Part shown: positions 15,126 to 21,668 of the stretch, piece by piece | Numbering within the stretch: the stretch's first letter is position 1 | Layout of the letters: every line of letters starts with the position of its first letter | From: Candidatus Omnitrophota bacterium | GTDB taxonomy: Bacteria > Omnitrophota > Gorgyraeia > Gorgyraeales > Gorgyraeaceae | Reading direction: 5' to 3' | NCBI GenBank assembly: GCA_026387215.1 | Contig: JAPLMC010000094.1 | Coordinates: forward strand, 1 to 21,668 | DNA: 21,668 bases | Notes under the pieces: generated by a model | Databases searched by the model: none | Told to the model about the DNA's origin: nothing | What the model saw: the letters and a program-made list of their open reading frames with translations, nothing else | Made by a program: the position numbers and the translations under genes

Positions 15126-15707
15126 TCATAAGTGGAATATCTGAACTACGCCTTTACGGATAAGCATTACTGCTATTGCAGCTAAAAGAAGATTTGTTAC
15201 CTTCGATAACGCTCTTGAGCCAGCTTTTCCAAGAATTTTTATTATAAAACCAGAAAGCGAAAGTACTAAACCAGCTAATAAAATGTTTACTAATACCGAT
15301 ATAAGCGTGGCTGGCAAACCGTATTCGCCTATAATAATCAACGATGTTGTCAAAACAGCAGGGCCTACGATGAGAGGCGTTCCTAGAGGCACTGCCCCAA
15401 GTTCCTGATTAGCATACTGGCTTCCTTTGCCAGGGCCTCTTATATCCGCAACAGCGATATAAAAAAGAATAGACCCTCCCGCAACCATGAAATCTCCAAG
15501 AGTTATGCCCATGAGATTAAAAACAGCTTTGCCAAGAAATATAAAACCAATTGCAAGACACATGGCTGTAACCATTGATTGAAATATTATTTTGGATTTT
15601 TCTTTTTTCTTAATGCCTTCTGTGAGAGATGTGAAAAGAGGTAGTACCCCTATTGCATCAACTGCTACAAAAATAGGGATAAAAGCCAATAAGACATTCT
15701 TAATCAT
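15126..15707 (-). CDS. MarC family (UPF0056) integral membrane protein
   Basis: The 193 residues hold six hydrophobic segments with the family landmarks FIPIFVAVDAIGVLPLFTSL, FMVAGGSILFYIAVADI and GAVPLGTPLIVGPAVLTTSL. MarC proteins were once linked to multidrug resistance, but their substrate is unknown. The ATG at 15707 follows GAGGGA; an upstream ATG at 15719 has no ribosome site. It is preceded by a 235-base leader holding a good promoter at 15909-15937, and it heads the minus-strand run that includes the TPM and LemA genes. Confidence 0.93.
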   Translation of the reverse strand: MIKNVLLAFIPIFVAVDAIGVLPLFTSLTEGIKKKEKSKIIFQSMVTAMCLAIGFIFLGKAVFNLMGITLGDFMVAGGSILFYIAVADIRGPGKGSQYANQELGAVPLGTPLIVGPAVLTTSLIIIGEYGLPATLISVLVNILLAGLVLSLSGFIIKILGKAGSRALSKVTNLLLAAIAVMLIRKGVVQIFHL

Positions 15708-15733
15708 AGCTTCCCTCATGCAATAATTAGCGT

Positions 15734-15853
15734 CTATTTCTTTACTCTTTTTCTTTCCTGCTTCTTCAATAGACTTTTTATATTCTTGACTAAAAGATAT
15801 GCCCTGACTTTATTGATCCTGATAAAACCGCGAGGCTTTCTGCTGTCTTCCAT
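15734..15853 (-). CDS. possible small basic peptide (39 residues) in the marC leader
   Basis: The frame opens MEDSRKPRGFIRINKVRAYL and is strongly basic to its TAG at 15734-15736. The start RKPRGFIRINKVRAYLLV is faintly like the entry to a PilZ domain, so it might be a remnant. It has no clear ribosome site and no close homolog I recognise. It lies downstream of the promoter at 15909-15937. It may well be non-coding leader sequence. Confidence 0.2.
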   Translation of the reverse strand: MEDSRKPRGFIRINKVRAYLLVKNIKSLLKKQERKRVKK

Positions 15854-15908
15854 CTGATGTAATTCTTTCTATCTATATTAATGTCGCTTAATTGATTTCA
15901 CTGTTAAT

Positions 15909-15937
15909 ATAATACTCGTAACTGCCGCAAGAGTCAA
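15909..15937 (-). promoter_or_regulatory. promoter upstream of marC
   Basis: On the minus strand TTGACT (15932-15937) and TATTAT (15909-15914) are separated by exactly 17 bases, close to sigma-70 consensus. It begins just beyond the nudix stop and points into the 200-base marC leader. Confidence 0.65.
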
Positions 15938-15942
15938 GGCCG

Positions 15943-16449
15943 TTATAGCCAATTACATAATACAAGCGCGCAAATTGTTTTTGCGTCTACTATCTTGCCA
16001 GATTTGAATAATTTTTTTATCTTTTTTTTATTAAATCTGAAATTTTCTATTACCTCATCTTGCTCTGGTATTCTGTGTCTTTTTGTCAACTTTTCTGCCT
16101 TAAATACAGCTATCTTCTCCGTAGAATACCCTGGCACAGGATATATCTCGCCTAATTTAGTAAATTTCTTTGCAGCATATCCAGTCTCTTCTATTATCTC
16201 GCGCTTTGCACAGGATAAAGGCAGTTCATTTTTATCAAGAGTTCCTGCGGGAAGCTCATATATATAAGAATTTATAACAGGCCTCAACTGCTTTAAGAGT
16301 ATTATTTTATCCTTTGCAAGAAAAGGCACAACAAGCGCAGCGCCAGGATGTTTAATAATCTCAAACTGGGCAAGATAGCCGTTTGGTAAAAGTTCCTTCC
16401 CTATAGCAAGATGCAAGAGCCTGCCTTTGTAAATAGTTTTTGTTTTCAT
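15943..16449 (-). CDS. NUDIX hydrolase, ADP-ribose pyrophosphatase type
   Basis: The 168 residues contain a complete Nudix box: G69, then E-L-P, then REIIEETGY at 83-91. The order GTLDKNELPLSCAKREIIEE fits G-x5-E-x7-R-E-x-x-E-E. ELPAGTLD before the box and YPVPGYSTEKIAVFKAE after it are typical of NudF-like ADP-ribose pyrophosphatases, which split ADP-ribose into AMP and ribose 5-phosphate. The ATG at 16449 follows AGAAGGC. It diverges from the helicase gene across 71 bases that hold an extended -10 box for this direction. The substrate preference is a family-level inference. Confidence 0.9.
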   Translation of the reverse strand: MKTKTIYKGRLLHLAIGKELLPNGYLAQFEIIKHPGAALVVPFLAKDKIILLKQLRPVINSYIYELPAGTLDKNELPLSCAKREIIEETGYAAKKFTKLGEIYPVPGYSTEKIAVFKAEKLTKRHRIPEQDEVIENFRFNKKKIKKLFKSGKIVDAKTICALVLCNWL

Positions 16450-16489
16450 TATGCCTTCTGCCTGATTTTAATAGATAGAAACAGCTGTA

Positions 16490-16498
16490 ATTATACCA
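16490..16498 (-). promoter_or_regulatory. extended -10 box for the nudix gene
   Basis: The minus strand reads TGGTATAAT in the short divergent gap, matching the extended -10 form TG-N-TATAAT. No clear -35 is visible, as is common with this class. The plus strand has its own TATAAT eight bases before the helicase ATG. Confidence 0.45.
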
Positions 16499-16520
16499 TA
16501 ACTAAGTATATAATACATAT

Positions 16521-18401
16521 ATGATTTATGACCAATTCCAAGAAAAAGCTATCAATTATATTAAAGAAGGTTATTCGGTAATAGTATCTGCCCCGACAGG
16601 AGCAGGTAAAACCGTTATAGCTGAATATATAATCAACGATTGCCTAGTAAAAGGCACAAAAGCCATATACACGGCTCCTATAAAAGCGCTCTCCAACCAG
16701 AAGTTCAGGGATTTTCAGGAAAATTTCAAAGACCACATCGGTATCCTTACAGGAGACGTCACAATAAACCCGTCTGCATCAATACTTATCATGACAACAG
16801 AGATATTCAGGAATAAAGTGCTAGCGGAAGAAACTAATCTGGATGAATATTCTTGGATAATTTTCGATGAAATACATTATCTAGACGATTATGAGCGCGG
16901 CACTGTATGGGAAGAATCTCTTATATTCCTTCCGCCAAAAATGAAAATGCTCGCTCTTTCAGCAACTATACCTAATATAGATGAATTCAGCAAATGGCTT
17001 GAGGCAATACATAAAAAACCTCTTAAGGTGGTTAAAGAAGACAAAAGACCCGTGCCGCTTCATTTCTTTTTTCAATGCCATAATAAAATACTGGATAAAA
17101 CTAGTCATATAACAAATAGCGGACATCATGAGCATTTTAAGTTTAATAAGCCTGTTTCGCTGATAAAATACCTTTTTGAAAATAATAAACTGCCGTGCAT
17201 ATATTTCTGTTTCTCTAGAAGGCATTGTGAAAGACTTGCTGAGGAAATCCTTAGGTTTGACTTTTTAAATTATGATGAAAAACAGAACATAAAAACTCTG
17301 TATACGGAACTCCGCCAAAGATTTGACCTGTTAGATGAAAAAAACGCGGACATAATGCTGCCTTTTATAGAAAAAGGTATTGCCTTTCATCACGCCGGCA
17401 TGATGCCTACGTTAAAAGAAGTCATTGAAAGGCTTTTTACCTCAAGATTAATAAAGGTCATATTCACAACAGAGACATTTGCGCTTGGAATAAATATGCC
17501 TGCCCGAACAGTTGTATTTAATGAGCTGAGAAAATTCTACGGTAATTTTTACGGCACTTTAAAAACAAGGGATTTCTATCAGATGGCGGGCCGTGCCGGA
17601 AGGCGCGGAATAGATGAAGAAGGTTTTGTTTATTCCAGGATAAACCCGCGTTATACCTCTGTTCAGGAAGTTAATAAGGTCATTTACGGCTCCCCCGAGA
17701 AAGTAGAAAGCAAATTCAACGCCTCTTACGCGACTGTATTGAACCTTTACAGCAAATACAAAGAAAAGTTATATGAAATATATCCTCTCTCTTTTCATTA
17801 TTTCCAGGCAAATAAACACTCAAGGCAAAAAGCTTTAGACCTTTTATATAATAAAGTCAGACTTTTAAAAGATCTGGGGTATATAAAAAATAACGCTCTT
17901 ACAAAAAAAGGTGACTTCGCGAGCAAAATCTACGGCTACGAACTTTCTCTGGCAGAGCTTTACGAAAAAGGAATTCTGGAAAATCTTTCAGAAATAGAGC
18001 TTGGAATACTATGCGTCAGCCTTGTATTCGAACCAAGAAAAACTAGTATTCTCCCAAAGCTCACTAAAACCTCAAAATCTCTTAAAAATATCACTGATAC
18101 GGTCTTAGATAATATAGAAAAATACGAAAAAAAGCTAAAGATAACGCCTATCAGTAAAAAATATTATTACCATCTTTCGCCATGCCTAGAAGCATGGATA
18201 AGAAATGAAAGTTTTGATAATATACTCACTCACACAGACTCTGACGAAGGAGAAATAATACGTTATTTCAGGATGGCAATCCAAATACTTAGGGAACTCA
18301 TGGACACTCCGTGCTCACAGGAATTCAAAGAAAAAACCTTAAAATTAATCCGCATCATTAACCGCGATATAATAGACGCAGAAAAACAGCTAAGAGGATA
18401 G
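16521..18401 (+). CDS. Ski2-like DEAD/DEAH-box RNA helicase
   Basis: The 626 residues carry the full helicase motif set. Walker A is APTGAGKT (24-31), followed by TAPIKALSNQKFRDF and the DEIH box in IIFDEIHYLDDYERG. Motif III is LSATIPN. HHAGMMPTLKEVIERLF and TTETFALGINMPARTVV follow, and motif VI is YQMAGRAGRRGID. These features mark the Ski2/Mtr4 group of 3'-to-5' RNA helicases. The C-terminal part (about 560-626, EGEIIRYFRMAIQILRELM and DAEKQL) fits a DSHCT-like end, but the protein is shorter than eukaryotic members because the beta-barrel arch insertion is not evident. A role in RNA decay or ribosome assembly is likely. The short leader suggests near-leaderless translation. Confidence 0.93.
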   Translation: MIYDQFQEKAINYIKEGYSVIVSAPTGAGKTVIAEYIINDCLVKGTKAIYTAPIKALSNQKFRDFQENFKDHIGILTGDVTINPSASILIMTTEIFRNKVLAEETNLDEYSWIIFDEIHYLDDYERGTVWEESLIFLPPKMKMLALSATIPNIDEFSKWLEAIHKKPLKVVKEDKRPVPLHFFFQCHNKILDKTSHITNSGHHEHFKFNKPVSLIKYLFENNKLPCIYFCFSRRHCERLAEEILRFDFLNYDEKQNIKTLYTELRQRFDLLDEKNADIMLPFIEKGIAFHHAGMMPTLKEVIERLFTSRLIKVIFTTETFALGINMPARTVVFNELRKFYGNFYGTLKTRDFYQMAGRAGRRGIDEEGFVYSRINPRYTSVQEVNKVIYGSPEKVESKFNASYATVLNLYSKYKEKLYEIYPLSFHYFQANKHSRQKALDLLYNKVRLLKDLGYIKNNALTKKGDFASKIYGYELSLAELYEKGILENLSEIELGILCVSLVFEPRKTSILPKLTKTSKSLKNITDTVLDNIEKYEKKLKITPISKKYYYHLSPCLEAWIRNESFDNILTHTDSDEGEIIRYFRMAIQILRELMDTPCSQEFKEKTLKLIRIINRDIIDAEKQLRG

Positions 18402-18419
18402 TCAGATCCGGTCTTGTGC

Positions 18420-19064
18420 TTAAATTGGAGACTCGATCTTGATCTCGGTAAGTGAATGTATTACTTTTTTATTTTTATATTTTTTTACTGAATTAAGCGC
18501 GCTTGAACCGCCTGTTATGAATATTGCATTCACTTTCGCCCGGCTAGCTGTCTCCATATCTATGTCCATATCTCCTGTATAAACAGTCTCCTCCTTGCTA
18601 ACGCCTAGTTTTTTTATTATAGTATATAAAATCTTAGGATTAGGTTTAAGGCTATTTATTTGGTCGGCACATAAAACAATATCAAAATATTTTTTGATGC
18701 CAAGCGCTTTCAATATTATATTTGTATAATAATATGGCCTGTTGGACGCTATTGCTAGAAACTTTTTCTCTCTTTTTAGCGTATAAAGCAATTTTTTTGC
18801 ATAAGGCCTTAATCTGGTATACTTTAAAAGCGCTTTTGCATGATGAGGCTTGTATATCTTCAGAGCCTTTTCCATATCCTTTGCAGAAAAAAACGACTTC
18901 ATAAAAAGCCTGTCCCCTCTCCCAACCTTTCTTTTAACCTCCTGATAAGTAACTAAAGGCAGACCAAGTCTTTTCAGGGTAAAATTAATACTTCTTTCTA
19001 TAGCCCCGTAAGCATCTGCCAGAGTCCCATCCAAATCAAATATAAAAAGCTTTTTAACACCCAT
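18420..19064 (-). CDS. HAD-superfamily hydrolase, phosphoglycolate phosphatase-like
   Basis: The 214 residues have all four HAD motifs: IFDLDGTLAD with nucleophile and acid Asp (motif I), AIASNRP (motif II), Lys in SLKPNPK (motif III), and YTGDMDIDMETASRA (motif IV). The alpha-helical cap between motifs I and II and the overall length match Gph-like phosphatases that remove phosphate from 2-phosphoglycolate and other small molecules. The true substrate is uncertain, as is common in the family. No good ribosome site precedes the ATG; a partial family A palindrome lies 15 bases upstream. It converges on the helicase gene with an 18-base gap and no clear terminator. Confidence 0.9.
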   Translation of the reverse strand: MGVKKLFIFDLDGTLADAYGAIERSINFTLKRLGLPLVTYQEVKRKVGRGDRLFMKSFFSAKDMEKALKIYKPHHAKALLKYTRLRPYAKKLLYTLKREKKFLAIASNRPYYYTNIILKALGIKKYFDIVLCADQINSLKPNPKILYTIIKKLGVSKEETVYTGDMDIDMETASRAKVNAIFITGGSSALNSVKKYKNKKVIHSLTEIKIESPI

Positions 19065-19078
19065 AATCTTTACACTCT

Positions 19079-19101
19079 AACAATGTCAGTTTTGTCAAGT
19101 T
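19079..19101. repeat. family A palindrome, copy 3, half element
   Basis: acaatgtcagttttgtcaag and its flanks match copies 1 and 2, but the left arm is missing, so the hairpin cannot form fully. The minus-strand TGA stop of ygiQ (19095-19097) lies inside it. Confidence 0.75.
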
Positions 19102-20798
19102 CTTGGCTGGACTAAAACCCTTTGCCACTTTCTTTCTTTAATATCTTTAGGCACATAAACGTTCTCGCCCGTAAAAGGACTCTCGCCTGTCCAGTACATG
19201 GCAGCCGATGCCGTCATTGGAAGAGGAATAAAATCCTGGATTTGCTCAGGCCGGATTTTTCTTTCTGAAAGATAGTGCGCCATTTCCAGGCTTGCGTTTC
19301 TATCCGCGCCAGGATGAGAGGTTATAAAATAATTCACGATAAATTGTTTTTTGCCGAGTTCTCTGTTTATATCCTGAAAGCGTTTCATAAATCTTTCATA
19401 CACCCATATGCCTGGCTTATTCATAAGCTCCAGGACTTTATTAGCAGTATGTTCCGGCGCAATTTTTAGATAACCGCTTACATGCTCCCTGCACAAAGCC
19501 TCAAGGTATCTATCGGACTGTTTGTCTGTCAGAAGATCATATCTTAAACCACTGCCTATAAAAATATGCTTTACGCCTTTGATTTTCTTTACTCTGTCCC
19601 ACAAACTTAATGCTTCATCGTATCCAAGTTTAAGATTCTGGCATTTTGAGGGCATAAGGCATTGCTTGTCCTTACATGCGCCGCGTTTTTCCCATAGCTT
19701 GCAATGCGCAGCGTATAGATTCGCAGTTGGTCCACCTATATCAGTTATTGTGCCTTTAAAATAATTTTCTTTTGTTAAAATCTCTACCTCTTTAACTATT
19801 GATTCCTTACTCCTAGATTGCACAATACGCCCTTGATGAAAACCCAGAGAGCAGAAACTACATTCTCCGTTGCATCCCCTGTGAGAAGTTATTGAATTTT
19901 TTATTGTCTCAAATCCAGGAACCCCTCCTTCTTCATCATAAATAGGATGAGGTAACCTTGCATAATCAAGCGAATAAATACCATCTAATTCTCTCTGTGA
20001 TAACGGCTTTTCCGGAGGAAGCTGAATAACAAATCTATCACCATGTTTCTGAATAATAGTTTTCCCTTTTACAGGATCTGATTCTAAATAAAATAACTTA
20101 AAAGCCTCGTTAAATTTATCTTTATTTTTTTCGATTTCTTCAAACGAAGGTACCTCTATACAATATTTAAAATTACCTATAATTTTTCTTACAATTACTG
20201 TCCCGCGTATATCATCCAGGCTCTTTACATCTTCGCTTTTTGCCAGACGTTTTGCTATTTCTACAATTTGTTTTTCTCCCATGCCATAGACCAATAAATC
20301 CGCTTTTGCGTCTAGAAGAACTGAACGGCGCACGTTATCTGACCAGAAATCATAATGAGCAATCCTCCTTAAGCTTGCCTCTATCCCCCCCAATACAATA
20401 GGCGTGTCAGGAAAAATTTCTCTTACCTTATTTGCATATACAATCGTAGCCCTATTAGGCCTTAGCCCAATCTTTCCGCCTGGAGAATAATCATCTTTTT
20501 TTCTCTTGGAGCGATTAATAGTATAATTGGCAAGAATTGAATCAAGATTCCCTGCAGTAACTCCAAAAAATAGTTTTGGTTTTCCTAATTTTAAAAAATC
20601 ATTTGACGTTTTCCAGTCAGGCTGAGCAATGACCCCAACTTTGAATCCTGCAGCTTCCAGAACCCTTGCAATAACAGCTGCGCCAAAAGAAGGATGATCC
20701 ACATAAGCATCTCCTGTAATGAGTATTACATCCAGCTCATCCCAGGACCTATTTTTCATATCCTGTTTACATATAGGTAAAAACATTTTATCCGCCAT
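19095..20798 (-). CDS. ygiQ: YgiQ family radical SAM protein
   Basis: The 567 residues follow the YgiQ (UPF0313) plan. The N-terminal half has DVILITGDAYVDHPSFGAAV, PNRATIVYANKVREIFPDTP and VLGGIEASLRRIAHYDFW. The radical-SAM cysteines are in SHRGCNGECSFCSLGFHQGR. The C-terminal part includes HIFIGSGLRYDLL, EHVSGYLKIAPEHTANKVLE and FIPLPMTASAAMYWTG. The ATG at 20798 is preferred because AGGG lies seven bases upstream; an ATG at 20810 would add four residues. The TGA stop is part of a half-copy of palindrome A. YgiQ is widespread but its substrate is not established. Neighbours YjbQ, DUF486 and HAD run the same way, and gaps between them are under 60 bases. Confidence 0.96.
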   Translation of the reverse strand: MADKMFLPICKQDMKNRSWDELDVILITGDAYVDHPSFGAAVIARVLEAAGFKVGVIAQPDWKTSNDFLKLGKPKLFFGVTAGNLDSILANYTINRSKRKKDDYSPGGKIGLRPNRATIVYANKVREIFPDTPIVLGGIEASLRRIAHYDFWSDNVRRSVLLDAKADLLVYGMGEKQIVEIAKRLAKSEDVKSLDDIRGTVIVRKIIGNFKYCIEVPSFEEIEKNKDKFNEAFKLFYLESDPVKGKTIIQKHGDRFVIQLPPEKPLSQRELDGIYSLDYARLPHPIYDEEGGVPGFETIKNSITSHRGCNGECSFCSLGFHQGRIVQSRSKESIVKEVEILTKENYFKGTITDIGGPTANLYAAHCKLWEKRGACKDKQCLMPSKCQNLKLGYDEALSLWDRVKKIKGVKHIFIGSGLRYDLLTDKQSDRYLEALCREHVSGYLKIAPEHTANKVLELMNKPGIWVYERFMKRFQDINRELGKKQFIVNYFITSHPGADRNASLEMAHYLSERKIRPEQIQDFIPLPMTASAAMYWTGESPFTGENVYVPKDIKERKWQRVLVQPRT

Positions 20799-20810
20799 AT
20801 ACCCTATCAT

Positions 20811-20850
20811 AAACTTGACAAAAGTGACATTGTACGATTGTCAAGTTTTT
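20811..20850. repeat. family A palindrome, copy 4, diverged centre
   Basis: AAACTTGACAA (20811-20821) pairs with TTGTCAAGTTT (20838-20848). The middle differs from the other copies. It touches the TAA stop of the DUF486 gene (20849-20851) and lies 12 bases upstream of the ygiQ start. On the plus strand the right arm runs into five T. Confidence 0.8.
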
Positions 20851-21178
20851 ACCATTTTTTGAAGATAAATATTACTGCGCCGATTATCATTAGAAAACCT
20901 ACTATATAGTTCCATTTTAACTCTTCCTTAAGATAAATAACAGAAAATACGCAGAAGACTACAAGCGTTATTACTTCCTGTATAGCCTTAAGCTGGGCTG
21001 CGGAAAATTGTGAATGGCCTATGCGGTTGGCAGGAACCTGGAAACAATACTCTATAAACGCAATAAGCCAGCTCACAAGAATCACCAAAAACAGCGGAGA
21101 ACTCTTATATTTCAAATGGCCATACCATGCGATTGTCATAAAAATATTTGCTATTGTTAAAAGTATTACTGTTTTCAT
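20849..21178 (-). CDS. DUF486 small integral membrane protein
   Basis: The 109 residues form four hydrophobic segments with the family marks FMTIAWYGHLKY near residue 13, LVSWLIAFIEYCFQVPANRIG in the middle, and AQLKAIQEVITLVVFCVFS later. DUF486 is related to the drug/metabolite transporter superfamily, but no transport substrate is known. Length and helix number are normal for the family. It follows the YjbQ gene by nine bases and is followed by family A palindrome copy 4. Confidence 0.92.
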   Translation of the reverse strand: MKTVILLTIANIFMTIAWYGHLKYKSSPLFLVILVSWLIAFIEYCFQVPANRIGHSQFSAAQLKAIQEVITLVVFCVFSVIYLKEELKWNYIVGFLMIIGAVIFIFKKW

Positions 21179-21187
21179 GATTTTAAA

Positions 21188-21604
21188 TCATTCCCCTATT
21201 ATTTTTACGAGTATCCTCTTTTTTCTCCGGCCGTCAAATTCTCCATAGAAAATCTGTTCCCATGGCCCAAAGTCAAGAGAGCCTTTTGTCACAGCTACTA
21301 CAACTTCCCTGCCCATAATTGTTCTTTTAAGATGCGCATCGCCATTATCTTCGCCTGTAAGATTATGCTTATATTTATCAACGCCATAAGGCGCAAGTTT
21401 TTCTACCCATTTAAGGAAATCTTCATGTAAACCGCTTTCGTTATCATTTATAAACACACTTGCGGTTATATGCATTGCGTTTACAAGACATAGGCCTTCT
21501 TTAATACCACTTTTTTTCAATGCAGCTTCTACTTGAGAAGTGATATTCACTATATCGTATCTCTCATTCGTATTCATCCAAACATATTCTGTAAAAGATT
21601 TCAT
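21188..21604 (-). CDS. yjbQ: YjbQ family protein (UPF0047)
   Basis: The 138 residues match the YjbQ family: NAMHITASVFINDNESGL, DNGDAHLKRTIMGREVVVAV and SLDFGPWEQIFYGEFDGRRK. Their conserved His, Asp and Glu residues cluster around a metal site in known structures. Some members show weak thiamine-phosphate synthase activity, but the physiological role is unclear. The ATG at 21604 follows GGAGGCGTATT, a strong ribosome site. An ATG-like start at 21640 would add twelve residues and has no such site. An apparently collapsed copy of palindrome B lies upstream of the ribosome site. Confidence 0.93.
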   Translation of the reverse strand: MKSFTEYVWMNTNERYDIVNITSQVEAALKKSGIKEGLCLVNAMHITASVFINDNESGLHEDFLKWVEKLAPYGVDKYKHNLTGEDNGDAHLKRTIMGREVVVAVTKGSLDFGPWEQIFYGEFDGRRKKRILVKIIGE

Positions 21605-21637
21605 AATACGCCTCCGACCATAGTAGGTTGTTTCGAC

Positions 21638-21668
21638 CACCCCAACCGCGTAGGTTGCCTATAGCAAC
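21638..21668. repeat. apparently collapsed copy of palindrome B at the window edge
   Basis: CCACCCCAACCGCGTAGGTT resembles the family B sequence with about 12 bases removed between the two AACC tetramers. A small hairpin GTTGC-CTATA-GCAAC follows and ends at the last base of the window. Confidence 0.5.

Noticed and set aside
4504..20850. CRISPR-like interpretation of the repeated palindromes
   Set aside because: Copies are kilobases apart, with no spacer array, leader or cas genes.
20849..21178. SMR-type multidrug efflux pump
   Set aside because: Four helices and length fit superficially, but the FMTIAWYGHLKY and IEYCFQVPANRIG motifs are those of DUF486.

Overview
The window comes from an AT-rich bacterial chromosome with dense gene packing, short gaps and many gene overlaps. 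It carries five radical-SAM enzymes, several ferredoxin-type Fe-S proteins, a desulforedoxin and a Tat-linked polyferredoxin operon, which suggests an anaerobe. Together with DUF362 proteins and LemA/TPM genes this would fit an uncultured lineage such as Candidatus Omnitrophota, but that placement is inference only. No rRNA, tRNA, CRISPR array, transposase or phage gene was seen. No gap without a gene exceeds about 235 bases.

Layout. Positions 1-551 (-) hold the 5' part of a tRNA-dihydrouridine synthase gene. Positions 613-4519 (+) hold a PAS/HD-GYP gene split by an apparent deletion, a TtcA-like tRNA thiolase, a B12-binding-type radical-SAM protein and an SPL-like radical-SAM protein, closed by a hairpin terminator. 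Positions 4566-7692 (+) form a tightly overlapping trio: DUF362 protein with two [4Fe-4S] clusters, a nucleoside-phosphorylase-fold protein, and an SPL-like radical-SAM enzyme that lacks the usual hydrogen-donor Cys region. Positions 7684-10839 (-) hold tatC, a Tat-dependent DUF362 protein (GTGA overlap with tatC) and a membrane polyferredoxin resembling a NapH-NapG fusion. A 41-residue desulforedoxin gene (10929-11054, +) diverges from tatC.

Positions 11101-16449 (-) form a long co-directional run: nudix hydrolase, MarC-family protein, nucleotidyltransferase, TPM protein, LemA, radical-SAM protein and nitroreductase. A near-consensus promoter lies before marC. A Ski2-like RNA helicase (16521-18401, +) diverges from the nudix gene. 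Positions 18420-21604 (-) hold YjbQ, a DUF486 membrane protein, YgiQ and a HAD phosphatase.

The most unusual content is not a gene. Three families of short palindromic elements sit at gene junctions. Family A (four copies, about 40 nt, AAACTTGACAAA arm) lies at gene 3' ends, supplies stop codons for two genes and shows a compensatory base-pair change. Family B (two near-identical 36-nt copies plus one apparently collapsed copy) has 12-bp arms and carries the Shine-Dalgarno sequence of the gene that follows. Family C (two copies sharing 17 identical bases) lies at two gene 3' ends and encodes the C-terminus of one radical-SAM enzyme. The two operons that pair Fe-S electron carriers with other enzymes (4566-7692 and 7684-10839) are the best candidates for undescribed biochemistry.
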